Positions 16,581 to 23,945 of a DNA stretch of 64,000 nucleotides are shown here, piece after piece. The translations under genes and the position numbers were made by a program. The DNA comes from Streptomyces sp. NBC_00523. GTDB lineage: Bacteria > Actinomycetota > Actinomycetes > Streptomycetales > Streptomycetaceae. Location of the stretch: contig NZ_CP107836.1 of NCBI RefSeq assembly GCF_036346615.1, forward strand, positions 744,001-808,000, given 5' to 3'. The notes under the pieces were generated by a model. It saw nothing but the letters and a program-made list of their open reading frames with translations. It did not search any database and was not told where the DNA came from. Each line of letters begins with the position of its first letter. Positions within the stretch are counted from its first letter, which is position 1.

Positions 16581-17879
16581 TCAGGGCGCGGTGACCGTCA
16601 GGGTGCCGCGCCGGGGCGAGGCGAAGGCGTCGAGGTCGGCGCGGGTCAGCCCGGTCAGCTTCGCCACCTCGTCGGTGTCCAGGGCGCCGCAGTCGATGCC
16701 GCGCAGCAGATAGCCGCTGAGCGCCTTGGCGGTGGCCGGTTCGTCCATCACGTCGCCGCCGGCCTTGGCGACGTACGCGGCGAGCCGGGCGGCGGCCTGC
16801 TCCAGACCCTCGCGGTAGAACGTGTAGACGGCCGCGTAGCGGGTCGGCAGGTGACCCGGGTGCATGTCCCAGCCCTGGTAGTAGGCGCGGGCCAGGGCGC
16901 GCCGCGTGAGGCCGTAGTGCAGCCGCCACGCCTCGTGGACCTGCGGGGTGGGCCCGACGGGCAGGACGTTGGTGGAGCCGTCGGAGACGCGTACGCCGGT
17001 GCCCGCGGCGGCGACCTGCATGACGGCCTTGGCGTGGTCGGCGGCCGGGTGGTCGCTCGCCTGGTACGCGGCGCTGACGCCGACGCAGGCGCTGTAGTCG
17101 AAGGTGCCGTAGTGCAGCCCGGTCGCCCTTCCCCGGGCCGCGTCGATCATGCGGGCCACGGCGGCGGTGCCGTCGGCGGCCAGGATGGACTGGCTGGTCT
17201 CGATCTGGATCTCGAAGCCGATGCGCCCGTCGGGCAGCCCGTGCGCCTGCTCGAAGGCTTCGAGGAGCTGGACGAAGGCGGTGACCTGCTCGGGGTACGT
17301 CACCTTCGGCAGGGTGAGGACGAGCCCGTGGGGGAGCCCGCCCGCCCGCATGAGGCCGGTCAGGAAGACGTCCGTGGTACGGATGCCCCGGTCACGGACG
17401 GCGGCTTCCATGCACTTCATCCGGATGCCCATGTACGGGGCGGCCGTGCCGTCGGCGTACGCCTCCGAGACGAGCCGGGCCGCGCGGGCCGCCGCCTCGT
17501 CCTCCTCGGCGTCGGAGCGGGGTCCGTAGCCGTCCTCGAAGTCGATCCTCAGGTCTTCGACCGGCTCGCGCTCCAGCTTGGCGCGCACCCGGTCGTGGAC
17601 GGGCCCGGCCAGCTCGTCCGGGATGCCGAGCACCCCGGCGAGGGCGGCGGCGTCGGGGGCGTGCTCGTCCAGCGCCTTCAGCGCCTCGTCGCCCCAGGTG
17701 CGCAGGGTGCCGGCCGTGAAGGTGTCGCCCGGTACGTAGACCGTGTGCACGGGCTGGCGGGTGCCGGGGTCGCCCGGGTAGCGGCGGGCGAGTTCGGCGT
17801 CCACCGGTGCGAGGGACGCGCTGATCCCGTCGCTGACCGCACCGGCGAGGCTCGTCGCCACCTTCTCCTGCTGACCCAT
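16581..17879 (-). CDS. DUF6986 family aldolase/citrate lyase-like protein
   Basis: A 432-residue cytoplasmic protein with a HpcH/HpaI-like TIM-barrel character: DLRIDFEDGYGPRSDAEEDEA (acidic, metal-binding looking), GIRMKCMEA, LPKVTYPEQV, and GFEIQIETSQSIL with the Glu expected to bind Mg in citrate lyase-like enzymes. I recognise it as the DUF6986 family; no reaction is proven to my knowledge. The ATG at 17879 is chosen because GAGGG stands 8 bases upstream; a GTG 9 bases earlier is possible. Its stop lies 11 bp from the LacI stop. A clear inverted repeat sits in its promoter region. Confidence 0.8.
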   Translation of the reverse strand: MGQQEKVATSLAGAVSDGISASLAPVDAELARRYPGDPGTRQPVHTVYVPGDTFTAGTLRTWGDEALKALDEHAPDAAALAGVLGIPDELAGPVHDRVRAKLEREPVEDLRIDFEDGYGPRSDAEEDEAAARAARLVSEAYADGTAAPYMGIRMKCMEAAVRDRGIRTTDVFLTGLMRAGGLPHGLVLTLPKVTYPEQVTAFVQLLEAFEQAHGLPDGRIGFEIQIETSQSILAADGTAAVARMIDAARGRATGLHYGTFDYSACVGVSAAYQASDHPAADHAKAVMQVAAAGTGVRVSDGSTNVLPVGPTPQVHEAWRLHYGLTRRALARAYYQGWDMHPGHLPTRYAAVYTFYREGLEQAAARLAAYVAKAGGDVMDEPATAKALSGYLLRGIDCGALDTDEVAKLTGLTRADLDAFASPRRGTLTVTAP

Positions 17880-17904
17880 CGTCCGCACCCTCCACGCTCC
17901 GGCC

Positions 17905-17936
17905 GTTTCCGCTTCCCGGAAACAACAATCCGTATA
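17905..17936 (-). promoter_or_regulatory. Promoter and inverted repeat upstream of DUF6986 gene
   Basis: GTTTCCG (17905-17911) and CGGAAAC (17917-17923) form a 7-bp inverted repeat with a 5-base centre. On the minus strand a TATACG -10-like box (17936-17931) lies just upstream of it. A repressor bound here would block the early transcript. Confidence 0.5.
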
Positions 17937-17986
17937 GTGAAGTTATAAGGCGCTCGCATCCGAGTCAACGGTGACCGGGAACGCCG

Positions 17987-18020
17987 CGGGGCCGCACGGT
18001 GCGTTCACCGTGCGGCCCCG
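17987..18020. terminator. Terminator of the etfBA operon
   Basis: CGGGGCCGCACGGT and ACCGTGCGGCCCCG form a perfect 14-bp stem with loop GCGTTC, 31 bp after the etfA stop. Confidence 0.85.
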
Positions 18021-18050
18021 GGCCGTTGCTCGTACGAAACCCTCCGGCGA

Positions 18051-19013
18051 TCAGCCCTTGCGGGTGTTGATCTCCTCGGTGAGCTGGGGGACGACGGCGA
18101 AGAGGTCGCCGACGACGCCGTAGTCCACGAGGTCGAAGATCGGGGCCTCGGCGTCCTTGTTGACCGCGACGATCGTCTTCGAGGTCTGCATGCCCGCCCG
18201 GTGCTGGATCGCGCCGGAGATGCCGTTGGCGATGTAGAGCTGCGGCGAGACGGACTTGCCGGTCTGGCCGACCTGGTTGGTGTGGGGGTACCAGCCCGCG
18301 TCCACGGCGGCACGCGAGGCACCCACCGCGGCACCCAGCGAGTCCGCGAGGGCCTCGATGATCGCGAAGTTCTCCGCACCGTTGACACCACGGCCACCGG
18401 AGACCACGATCGCGGCCTCCGTCAGCTCCGGGCGGCCGGTCGACTCACGCGGCGTACGGGACAGCACCTTCGTGCCCGTGGCCTGCGCCGAGAAGGTGAC
18501 CGCGAGGGTCTCGACGGCACCGGCGGCCGAGGCCGCCTCGACCGGGGCGGAGTTCGGCTTGACCGTGATGACCGGAACGCCCTTGGAGACACGGGACTTG
18601 GTCGTGTACGAGGCGGCGAACGCGGACTGCGTGGCGACCGGGCCCGCGTCGCCGGCCTCGAGGTCGACGGCGTCGGTGATGATGCCGGAGCCGATACGGA
18701 CTGCGAGGCGGGCCGCGATCTCCTTGGCCTCCGCGGAGGAGGACAGCAGCACGGCGACCGGGGACACGGCGTCGAAGGCGGCCTGGAGCGCGTCCACCTT
18801 CGGTACGACGAGGTAGTCGGCGAACTCGGGCGCTTCGGCGGTCAGCACCTTGACCGCACCGTGCTCGGCAAGCACGTCGGCGGTGTCGGCAGCACCGTTG
18901 CCCAGCGCGACGGCGACGGGCTCGCCGATGCGGCGGGCCAGCGTCAGCAGCTCCAGGGTGGGCTTGCGGACGGCACCGTCCAGGTGGTCGACATAGACGA
19001 GAACTTCAGCCAT
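18051..19013 (-). CDS. etfA: Electron transfer flavoprotein alpha subunit
   Basis: A 320-residue FAD-binding subunit. The C-terminal FAD domain is unmistakable: [13 protein letters not shown], then [35 protein letters not shown] and the terminal [12 protein letters not shown]. The N-terminal part ([21 protein letters not shown]) matches the usual alpha-subunit start. With EtfB it carries electrons from acyl-CoA and other dehydrogenases to the membrane quinone reductase. It lies 59 bp after etfB in the same direction, one operon. Confidence 0.97.
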   Translation of the reverse strand: MAEVLVYVDHLDGAVRKPTLELLTLARRIGEPVAVALGNGAADTADVLAEHGAVKVLTAEAPEFADYLVVPKVDALQAAFDAVSPVAVLLSSSAEAKEIAARLAVRIGSGIITDAVDLEAGDAGPVATQSAFAASYTTKSRVSKGVPVITVKPNSAPVEAASAAGAVETLAVTFSAQATGTKVLSRTPRESTGRPELTEAAIVVSGGRGVNGAENFAIIEALADSLGAAVGASRAAVDAGWYPHTNQVGQTGKSVSPQLYIANGISGAIQHRAGMQTSKTIVAVNKDAEAPIFDLVDYGVVGDLFAVVPQLTEEINTRKG

Positions 19014-19072
19014 GGGACTTCAATCTCCTGCGTGTACGAAGTAGGCGGGGGCGGCGAACGGAATGCCGGGGA

Positions 19073-19858
19073 TCAGATGAACTTCTGGCCGGCCAGGAAT
19101 TCGGCCAGCTGCTTGCCGCCCTCGCCCTCGTCCTTCACGATCGTTCCCGCGGTACGGGCCGGACGCTCGGTCGCGGAGTCGACCGCGCTCCACGCACCCG
19201 CCAGACCCACCTCGTCCGCGTCGATCCCCAGATCGTCCAGGTCCAGGGACTTCACCGGCTTCTTCTTCGCCGCCATGATCCCCTTGAACGACGGGTAACG
19301 CGCCTCACCGGACTGGTCGGTCACCGACACCACCGCCGGCAGCGACGCCTCCAGCTCCTCCGACGCACTGTCACCGTCACGACGGCCACGCACCACACCG
19401 CCCTCGACCGACACCTGCGACAGCAGCGTCACCTGCGGCACACCCAGCCGCTCCGCGAGCAGCGCCGGAACCACACCCATCGTGCCGTCCGTCGACGCCA
19501 TCCCCGAGATCACCAGGTCGTACCCGGTCTCCTCGATCGCCTTCGCCAGCACCAGCGACGTACCCAGCGCGTCCGTACCGTGCAGATCGTCGTCCTCGAC
19601 GTGAACCGCCTTGTCCGCACCCATCGACAACGCCTTGCGCAACGCGTCCTTGGCATCCTCCGGACCCACCGTCAACACGGTGACCTCCGCATCATCAGCC
19701 GCCTCCGCGATCTGCAACGCCTGCTCGACCGCATACTCGTCCAGCTCCGACAGCAGACCGTCGACATCCTCACGGTCCAACGTCAGGTCATCGGCGAAAT
19801 GCCGGTCACCGGTCGCGTCGGGCACGTACTTCACAGTGACAACGATCCTCAAGCTCAC
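19073..19858 (-). CDS. etfB: Electron transfer flavoprotein beta subunit
   Basis: A 261-residue AMP-binding subunit. LRIVVTVKYVPDATGDRHF at the N-terminus, EYAVEQALQIAEA, VTVLTVGPEDAKDALRKAL and the loop VLAKAIEETGYDLVISGMAS fit EtfB throughout. It starts with GTG at 19858. First gene of etfBA. The 200 bp upstream carry a -10-like TAATAT overlapping a TACT-N4-AGTA repeat, which may be a site for a fatty-acid-catabolism regulator. Confidence 0.97.
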   Translation of the reverse strand: MSLRIVVTVKYVPDATGDRHFADDLTLDREDVDGLLSELDEYAVEQALQIAEAADDAEVTVLTVGPEDAKDALRKALSMGADKAVHVEDDDLHGTDALGTSLVLAKAIEETGYDLVISGMASTDGTMGVVPALLAERLGVPQVTLLSQVSVEGGVVRGRRDGDSASEELEASLPAVVSVTDQSGEARYPSFKGIMAAKKKPVKSLDLDDLGIDADEVGLAGAWSAVDSATERPARTAGTIVKDEGEGGKQLAEFLAGQKFI

Positions 19859-19962
19859 GCCGGCTCTCCTACTGCATCGTCATTTCCGGGCTGCCTTGTT
19901 GCACGCAGCATAGGCGCCTGATGGGGCGTTTTCCGGTCGGGGCGACCGACGCTCCGACCGTC

Positions 19963-19978
19963 ATATTACTCGCCAGTA
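19963..19978 (-). promoter_or_regulatory. Candidate etfB promoter and operator
   Basis: TACTCGCCAGTA (19967-19978) is a TACT-N4-AGTA inverted repeat. It overlaps a minus-strand TAATAT -10 box (19968-19963), 105 bp before the etfB start. No convincing -35 is seen. Confidence 0.4.
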
Positions 19979-20036
19979 CACCCAGCGTGTGCCCACGGGG
20001 CAAGCGCTCTGCACTGTGATCTGCCCAACGCGATCC

Positions 20037-20054
20037 GCCCGGGAACCCCCGGGC
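20037..20054. terminator. Short stem-loop after flavin reductase
   Basis: GCCCGGG-AACC-CCCGGGC is a perfect 7-bp hairpin just after the flavin reductase stop. Confidence 0.55.
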
Positions 20055-20060
20055 CTCGCG

Positions 20061-20567
20061 TCAGTCCCGCAGAGCCGTGAACCGGCCCTGGTGATAGACC
20101 AGCGGCCGGCCCCCGCCGACCGGGTCGCCCTCGACCACCTGCGCGATCACGATGTGGTGGTCGCCCGCCGGAACCCGGGCCACGACGCGGCAGACCAGCC
20201 AGGCCAGCACGTCGTCCAGCAGCGGAACGCCCTCCGGACCGCTGCGCCAAAAGGTGGAAGGACCGAACCGGTCGGCGCCGCTCCGGGCGAAGGTGGCGGC
20301 CAGCTCCCGCTGGTGTTCGCCGAGTATGTGCACGCCCACGTGCTCGGCCTCGGCCAGCACCGGCCAGCTGGAGGACGCGGTGCCGACGCCGAAGGAGACC
20401 AGGGGCGGCTCGGCGGCCACGGAGTTGAGCGAGGTGGCGGTGAAGCCGACCGGGCGCTCCCCGGCGGCGGTGATCACGGCCACTCCGGCGGCATGCCGGC
20501 GGAACACCGAGCGCAGCAGGTCCGGGGATGCCGTGCGCGTCTCGCCGAGCCCGGGTGATGCCGTCAT
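20061..20567 (-). CDS. Flavin reductase family protein
   Basis: A 168-residue FMN-binding split-barrel protein. Typical segments: LRSVFRRHAAGVAVITA, VGFTATSLNSVAAEPPLVSF, ILGEHQRELAATFA and the closing PLVYHQGRFTAL. Such proteins reduce FMN or FAD with NAD(P)H for partner monooxygenases. No monooxygenase is next to it. The ATG at 20567 follows AAGGACA. A 26-codon leader ending in Cys-Cys lies 44 bp upstream, so I infer cysteine- or sulfur-linked control by attenuation, and a partner in sulfonate or other organosulfur use. Confidence 0.9.
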   Translation of the reverse strand: MTASPGLGETRTASPDLLRSVFRRHAAGVAVITAAGERPVGFTATSLNSVAAEPPLVSFGVGTASSSWPVLAEAEHVGVHILGEHQRELAATFARSGADRFGPSTFWRSGPEGVPLLDDVLAWLVCRVVARVPAGDHHIVIAQVVEGDPVGGGRPLVYHQGRFTALRD

Positions 20568-20604
20568 GGAGATGTCCTTCTGCGCGTCGGAAATGCGGGA
20601 CCGT

Positions 20605-20620
20605 GGGTGCTCAGGCACCC
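20605..20620 (-). promoter_or_regulatory. Attenuator hairpin at the leader-peptide stop
   Basis: GGGTGC-TCAG-GCACCC is a perfect 6-bp stem. It includes the leader's last codons and its stop codon. A ribosome stalled on the Cys-Cys codons would sit on the upstream arm and change folding of the RNA before the flavin reductase. Confidence 0.5.
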
Positions 20621-20691
20621 GGACAGCACGCGCCGGCGGTGCGGGCGAGGTCGATGTACGCCCGGCCATGGAGAAGGGGATCTGACGGCAT
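20611..20691 (-). CDS. Cysteine-ending leader peptide (26 aa) upstream of flavin reductase
   Basis: On the minus strand an ATG at 20691 opens 26 codons ending at TGA 20613-20611. The core reads RAYIDLARTAGACCPGA. This matches the pattern of the short actinomycete leader peptides with an R-x-(H/Y)-IDL-x-R core and one or more Cys near the end, which precede sulfur-assimilation genes and are thought to sense cysteine supply. The N-terminal residues are MPSDPLLHG. No ribosome site is seen, but TTGACT (20727-20722) with an 18-bp spacer to CAGTCT would place the transcript start very near the ATG, so a leaderless start is likely. Confidence 0.65.
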   Translation of the reverse strand: MPSDPLLHGRAYIDLARTAGACCPGA

Positions 20692-20700
20692 AACGTCAGA
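20681..20700. promoter_or_regulatory. Inverted repeat over the leader start
   Basis: TCTGACG-GCATAA-CGTCAGA has perfect 7-bp arms and encloses the leader ATG and the likely transcript start. It could bind a repressor or fold in the RNA. Confidence 0.5.
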
Positions 20701-20763
20701 CTGACGATGCGCGGTCGGTGCAGTCAAGGGCGTCCCACCAGGTGGGAGAAGCATCACGGTCCG

Positions 20764-21090
20764 TCATATCGCCCGGCCGAGGGCGGCGACGACGTCGACG
20801 GTGCGGGGCTGTCCCTCGGCGCGTCGGACGATCCGGCCCCCGGCGTCGAGGACCAGCACGGTGGGGGTCCGGCTGATGCCGAGGTCGCGTACGAGCGCGA
20901 GACGCGCCTCCGCGTCGATCTCCACATGGGCGACGCCCTCGACCATTCCGGCCACCTCCGCGAGGGTGCGGCGCGTGGCCCGGCACGGCTGGCAGAAGGC
21001 GCTGGAGAACTGGACGAGCGTGGCCCGCTCCCCCAGTTCCGCGCCGAGTCGTGGCGCGTCCAGCCTTTCGGCGCCTGCCTGCCCGTCCAC
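20764..21090 (-). CDS. Thioredoxin-fold protein
   Basis: A 108-residue single-domain protein. The active site is SSAFCQPCRATRRTL (CxPC, about residues 30-44), preceded by TLVQF, and the cis-Pro loop follows in ISRTPTVLVLD. No signal peptide, so cytoplasmic. The usual WCGPC is replaced by FCQPC, which shifts redox potential in other thioredoxins. GTG start at 21090. Same direction as the leader and flavin reductase downstream; a weak CCCA/TGGG stem at 20734-20746 lies in between. Confidence 0.85.
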   Translation of the reverse strand: MDGQAGAERLDAPRLGAELGERATLVQFSSAFCQPCRATRRTLAEVAGMVEGVAHVEIDAEARLALVRDLGISRTPTVLVLDAGGRIVRRAEGQPRTVDVVAALGRAI

Positions 21091-21309
21091 CTTCGGCCTC
21101 CTGTCAGAGCTCTACGCAAGGGGTCAGCACCCGCGACGCCGCGGGCATTCCCGGACGGCCCACGTGACGAGAATCTCGCGGCCCGGCGCCGCCGGGACTG
21201 GCCACCACGTCGCCGTATGGGGCACGATCGCCCCAATGCCGAAAACCTACGGCTGCGTAACTTCCGCCGGGAGAACCTCCGCGGGCGCTGAAGAAAGGGT
21301 CTTCCCCAG

Positions 21310-22032
21310 ATGGCAGAACTCGTCTATCGGCCGGTCATCGGCGCCGCTCGCACGTTTTTCAAGGCGCTCGACCTGAAGATCGACACTCAGGGTTCGGAGC
21401 ACATCCCGAAGACCGGTGGCGCTGTTCTGGTCAGCAATCACATCAGCTATCTGGACTTCATCTTCAGTGGCCTCGCCGCGCTCCCGCAGAAGCGGCTGGT
21501 GCGTTTCATGGCCAAGGAATCGGTATTCCGGCACAAGGTCTCGGGGCCGCTGATGCGCGGCATGAAGCACATTCCCGTCGACCGCAAGCAGGGCGAGGAC
21601 GCGTACGCGCACGCGCTGGAGTCGCTGCGCTCCGGCGAGATCGTCGGGGTGTTCCCCGAGGCGACGATCTCGGAGTCGTTCACGCTCAAGAGCTTCAAGT
21701 CCGGTGCCGCGCGCCTGGCGCAGGAGGCCGGGGTGCCGCTGATCCCGATGGCGCTGTGGGGCACGCAGCGGCTCTGGACGAAGGGCCGGCCGCGCAGCTT
21801 CAAGCGCAACCACATCCCGGTCACCATCCGCGTCGGCGAGCCCGTGGAGGCCCCCACCGACCAGTACGCGGGCGCCATCACGCGGCGGCTGCGCGAACGG
21901 GTGCAGGAGCTCCTCGAAGCGGCGCAGCGGGCCTATCCGGTCCGGCCGAAGGACGCGAGTGACACGTGGTGGGTGCCCGCGCACCTGGGCGGTACGGCTC
22001 CGACGCCGGCCGAGGTCCGCGAGCGCGGCTGA
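21310..22032 (+). CDS. 1-acyl-sn-glycerol-3-phosphate acyltransferase (PlsC family)
   Basis: A 240-residue membrane-associated acyltransferase. Catalytic motif NHISYLD (the NHX4D box, about residues 41-47), FMAKESVF, then GVFPEATISES, a variant of the FPEGTR box with Ala and Thr, and VPLIPMALWG. These are the four PlsC blocks in order. It should acylate lysophosphatidic acid or a similar acceptor. AGAAAGGG lies 11 bases before the ATG. The 219 bp before it, shared with the divergent thioredoxin gene, show no clear promoter. Confidence 0.92.
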   Translation: MAELVYRPVIGAARTFFKALDLKIDTQGSEHIPKTGGAVLVSNHISYLDFIFSGLAALPQKRLVRFMAKESVFRHKVSGPLMRGMKHIPVDRKQGEDAYAHALESLRSGEIVGVFPEATISESFTLKSFKSGAARLAQEAGVPLIPMALWGTQRLWTKGRPRSFKRNHIPVTIRVGEPVEAPTDQYAGAITRRLRERVQELLEAAQRAYPVRPKDASDTWWVPAHLGGTAPTPAEVRERG

Positions 22033-22039
22033 AACGTCA

Positions 22040-22074
22040 CGCCGGGGTGCGGACGATCCGTCCGCACCCCGGCG
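22040..22074. terminator. Bidirectional terminator
   Basis: CGCCGGGGTGCGGACG and CGTCCGCACCCCGGCG form a perfect 16-bp stem with loop ATC, between converging acyltransferase and threonine aldolase genes. Confidence 0.88.
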
Positions 22075-22090
22075 CCATTCGGGCCGTGCC

Positions 22091-23173
22091 CTAGGCGGCG
22101 GCCATTTCCTCCTTGAGCGCGAGGAGGAACGCGTCGACGTCCTCCTCCGTGGTGTCGAAGGCGCACATCCAGCGCACGTCCCCGGCCTGCTCGTCCCAGA
22201 AGTAGAAGCGGAAGCGCTTCTGGAGCCGTTCGGTGACCGCGTGCGGCAGCCGCGCGAAGACGGCGTTGGCCTGCACGGGGTGGAGGATCTCCACGCCGTC
22301 GATCCCGCGCACGCCCTCGGCGAGCCGTTGGGCCATCGCGTTGGCGTGCCGGGCGTTGCGCAGCCACAGGTCGCCCGCGAGCAGCGCCTCCAGCTGCACG
22401 GAGACGAAGCGCATCTTGGACGCGAGCTGCATCGACAGCTTGCGCAGGTGCTTCATGGCGCGGACCGCGTCGGGGTTCAGGACGACGACGGCCTCGCCGA
22501 AGATGGCCCCGTTCTTCGTGCCGCCGAAGGACAGCACGTCGACGCCGACGGTGTTGGTGAACGTACGCATGGGCACGTCCAGGGACGCCGACGCGTTGGC
22601 TATGCGGGCGCCGTCGAGGTGCACCGTCATGCCGTGCCCGTGGGCGTGCTCGCAGATGGCGCGGATCTCGTCGGGGGTGTAGACGGTGCCCAGCTCGGTG
22701 TTCTGCGTGATCGAGACGACCTGCGGCATGGCGCGGTGCTCGTCGTCCCAGCCGTACGCCTGCCGGTCGATGAGCTCCGGGGTGAGCTTGCCGTCCTCGG
22801 TGGGGACGGTGAGCAGCTTGAGGCCGCCGACCCGCTCGGGCGCCCCGCCCTCGTCCACGTTGATGTGCGCGGACTCGGCGCAGATGACCGCGCCCCAGCG
22901 GTCGGTCATGGCCTGGAGCGACACCACGTTGGCGCCGGTTCCGTTGAAGACCGGGAACGCCTCGGCGGTGGGCCCGAAGTGGCTGTGCATGACGCGCTGG
23001 AGATGGCCCGTGTAGTCGTCCTCGCCGTAGGCGACCTGGTGGCCGCCGTTGGCGAGGGCGAGCGCCGCGAGGATCTCGGGGTGCGTCCCCGCGTAGTTGT
23101 CACTGGCGAAACCGCGGACCTGCGGGTCGTGATGGCGACGCGCGTCGGTCCTTACGGTTGCGGGGTCAGCCAC
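22091..23173 (-). CDS. Low-specificity L-threonine aldolase-like PLP enzyme
   Basis: A 360-residue fold-type I PLP enzyme. SDNYAGTHPEIL (start of the family), FNGTGANVVSLQAM (PLP phosphate loop), VHLDGARIANA (the conserved Asp pairing with the pyridine ring) and LSFGGTKNGAIFGEAVV (PLP lysine) are all present. Family members split threonine or other beta-hydroxy amino acids to glycine and an aldehyde. GTG at 23173 after GGAAAG. It overlaps the SDR gene by 22 bp, and with DUF6421 forms a tightly coupled three-gene operon, so its true substrate may be more specific. Confidence 0.9.
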   Translation of the reverse strand: MADPATVRTDARRHHDPQVRGFASDNYAGTHPEILAALALANGGHQVAYGEDDYTGHLQRVMHSHFGPTAEAFPVFNGTGANVVSLQAMTDRWGAVICAESAHINVDEGGAPERVGGLKLLTVPTEDGKLTPELIDRQAYGWDDEHRAMPQVVSITQNTELGTVYTPDEIRAICEHAHGHGMTVHLDGARIANASASLDVPMRTFTNTVGVDVLSFGGTKNGAIFGEAVVVLNPDAVRAMKHLRKLSMQLASKMRFVSVQLEALLAGDLWLRNARHANAMAQRLAEGVRGIDGVEILHPVQANAVFARLPHAVTERLQKRFRFYFWDEQAGDVRWMCAFDTTEEDVDAFLLALKEEMAAA

Positions 23174-23919
23174 AGGCGCTTTCCGTTCACTTCCGGGGCG
23201 GGCCGGTCCCAGACGCCGGCGATGGCATCGGCCAGGTCCGTGACGTCGGTGAAGCCCGCGAACTTCGCATTCGGGCGCTCGGCGCGCATCGCGTCGTGCA
23301 CCAGTGCCTTCACGACCAGGATCGCAGCCGCGCTGCGCGGGCCGTCCTCGCCCCCCGCCTTGCGGAAGGAGTCGGCGAGGGCGAGGGTCCACGCCTCGGC
23401 GGCGGCCTTGGCGGCGGCGTAGGCGGCGTTGCCCGCGGTGGGCTTGCTCGCGCCCGCCGCGCTGGTCAGCAGGAAGCGGCCCCGGTCGCTGCGCAGCAGG
23501 CAGTCGTGGAAGGCCAGCGAGGTGTTCTGCACCGTGCGGATCAGCAGCTTCTCCAGCAGCGTCCAGTCGGCGGGGTCGGTCTCGCCGAAGGTCGCGCTGC
23601 CGCGCCATCCGCCCACGAGGTGGACGACGCCGTCGACGCGGCCGAACTCCTTCTCCGTCTTGTCCGCCCATTCCCGGGTGGCGCCGAGGTCGAGCAGGTC
23701 GACGGTGTCGCCCGTGACGGTCGCGCCGCCGTGGGCGTAGCGCGCCGCGTCGACGGCTTCGGCGAGCCGGGCGGGGTGGGAGTCCGACGCGACGACGACC
23801 GCGCCCGCCTCGGCGAGCCGCAGCAGCGTGGCCCGTCCGGCCGGTCCGGCGGCTCCCGCGACGGCGACCACGGCGCCTTCGAGCGCGCCGTCCGCGTCGC
23901 CCGTGCTTGTTCCGTTCAT
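23152..23919 (-). CDS. Short-chain dehydrogenase/reductase (SDR)
   Basis: About 255 residues. The Rossmann entry is VAVAGAAGPAGRATLLRLAEAG, with VDLLDL and VVHLVGGWRG as the next SDR blocks. The active-site serine lies in LLTSAAGA and the Tyr-x3-Lys in NAAYAAAKAAAEAW. The ATG at 23919 is chosen for its strong AAGGAGGCGGAGG; a GTG at 23949, overlapping the DUF6421 stop as GTGA, would add 10 residues and would couple translation. Middle gene of the DUF6421/SDR/threonine aldolase operon. Confidence 0.88.
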   Translation of the reverse strand: MNGTSTGDADGALEGAVVAVAGAAGPAGRATLLRLAEAGAVVVASDSHPARLAEAVDAARYAHGGATVTGDTVDLLDLGATREWADKTEKEFGRVDGVVHLVGGWRGSATFGETDPADWTLLEKLLIRTVQNTSLAFHDCLLRSDRGRFLLTSAAGASKPTAGNAAYAAAKAAAEAWTLALADSFRKAGGEDGPRSAAAILVVKALVHDAMRAERPNAKFAGFTDVTDLADAIAGVWDRPAPEVNGKRLWLTPQP

Positions 23920-23945
23920 GGCCTCCGCCTCCTTGGGACCTGTGC

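Noticed and set aside
16575..16588. CGCCC-N4-GGGCG hairpin between LacI and DUF6986 stops
   Set aside because: Only a 5-bp stem in very G+C-rich DNA, so not listed as a terminator.
20733..20747. TCCCACC-A-GGTGGGA palindrome after the thioredoxin gene as a strong terminator
   Set aside because: With a one-base centre only a four-base stem with a workable loop remains. Weak at best, and mentioned only in the gene entry.
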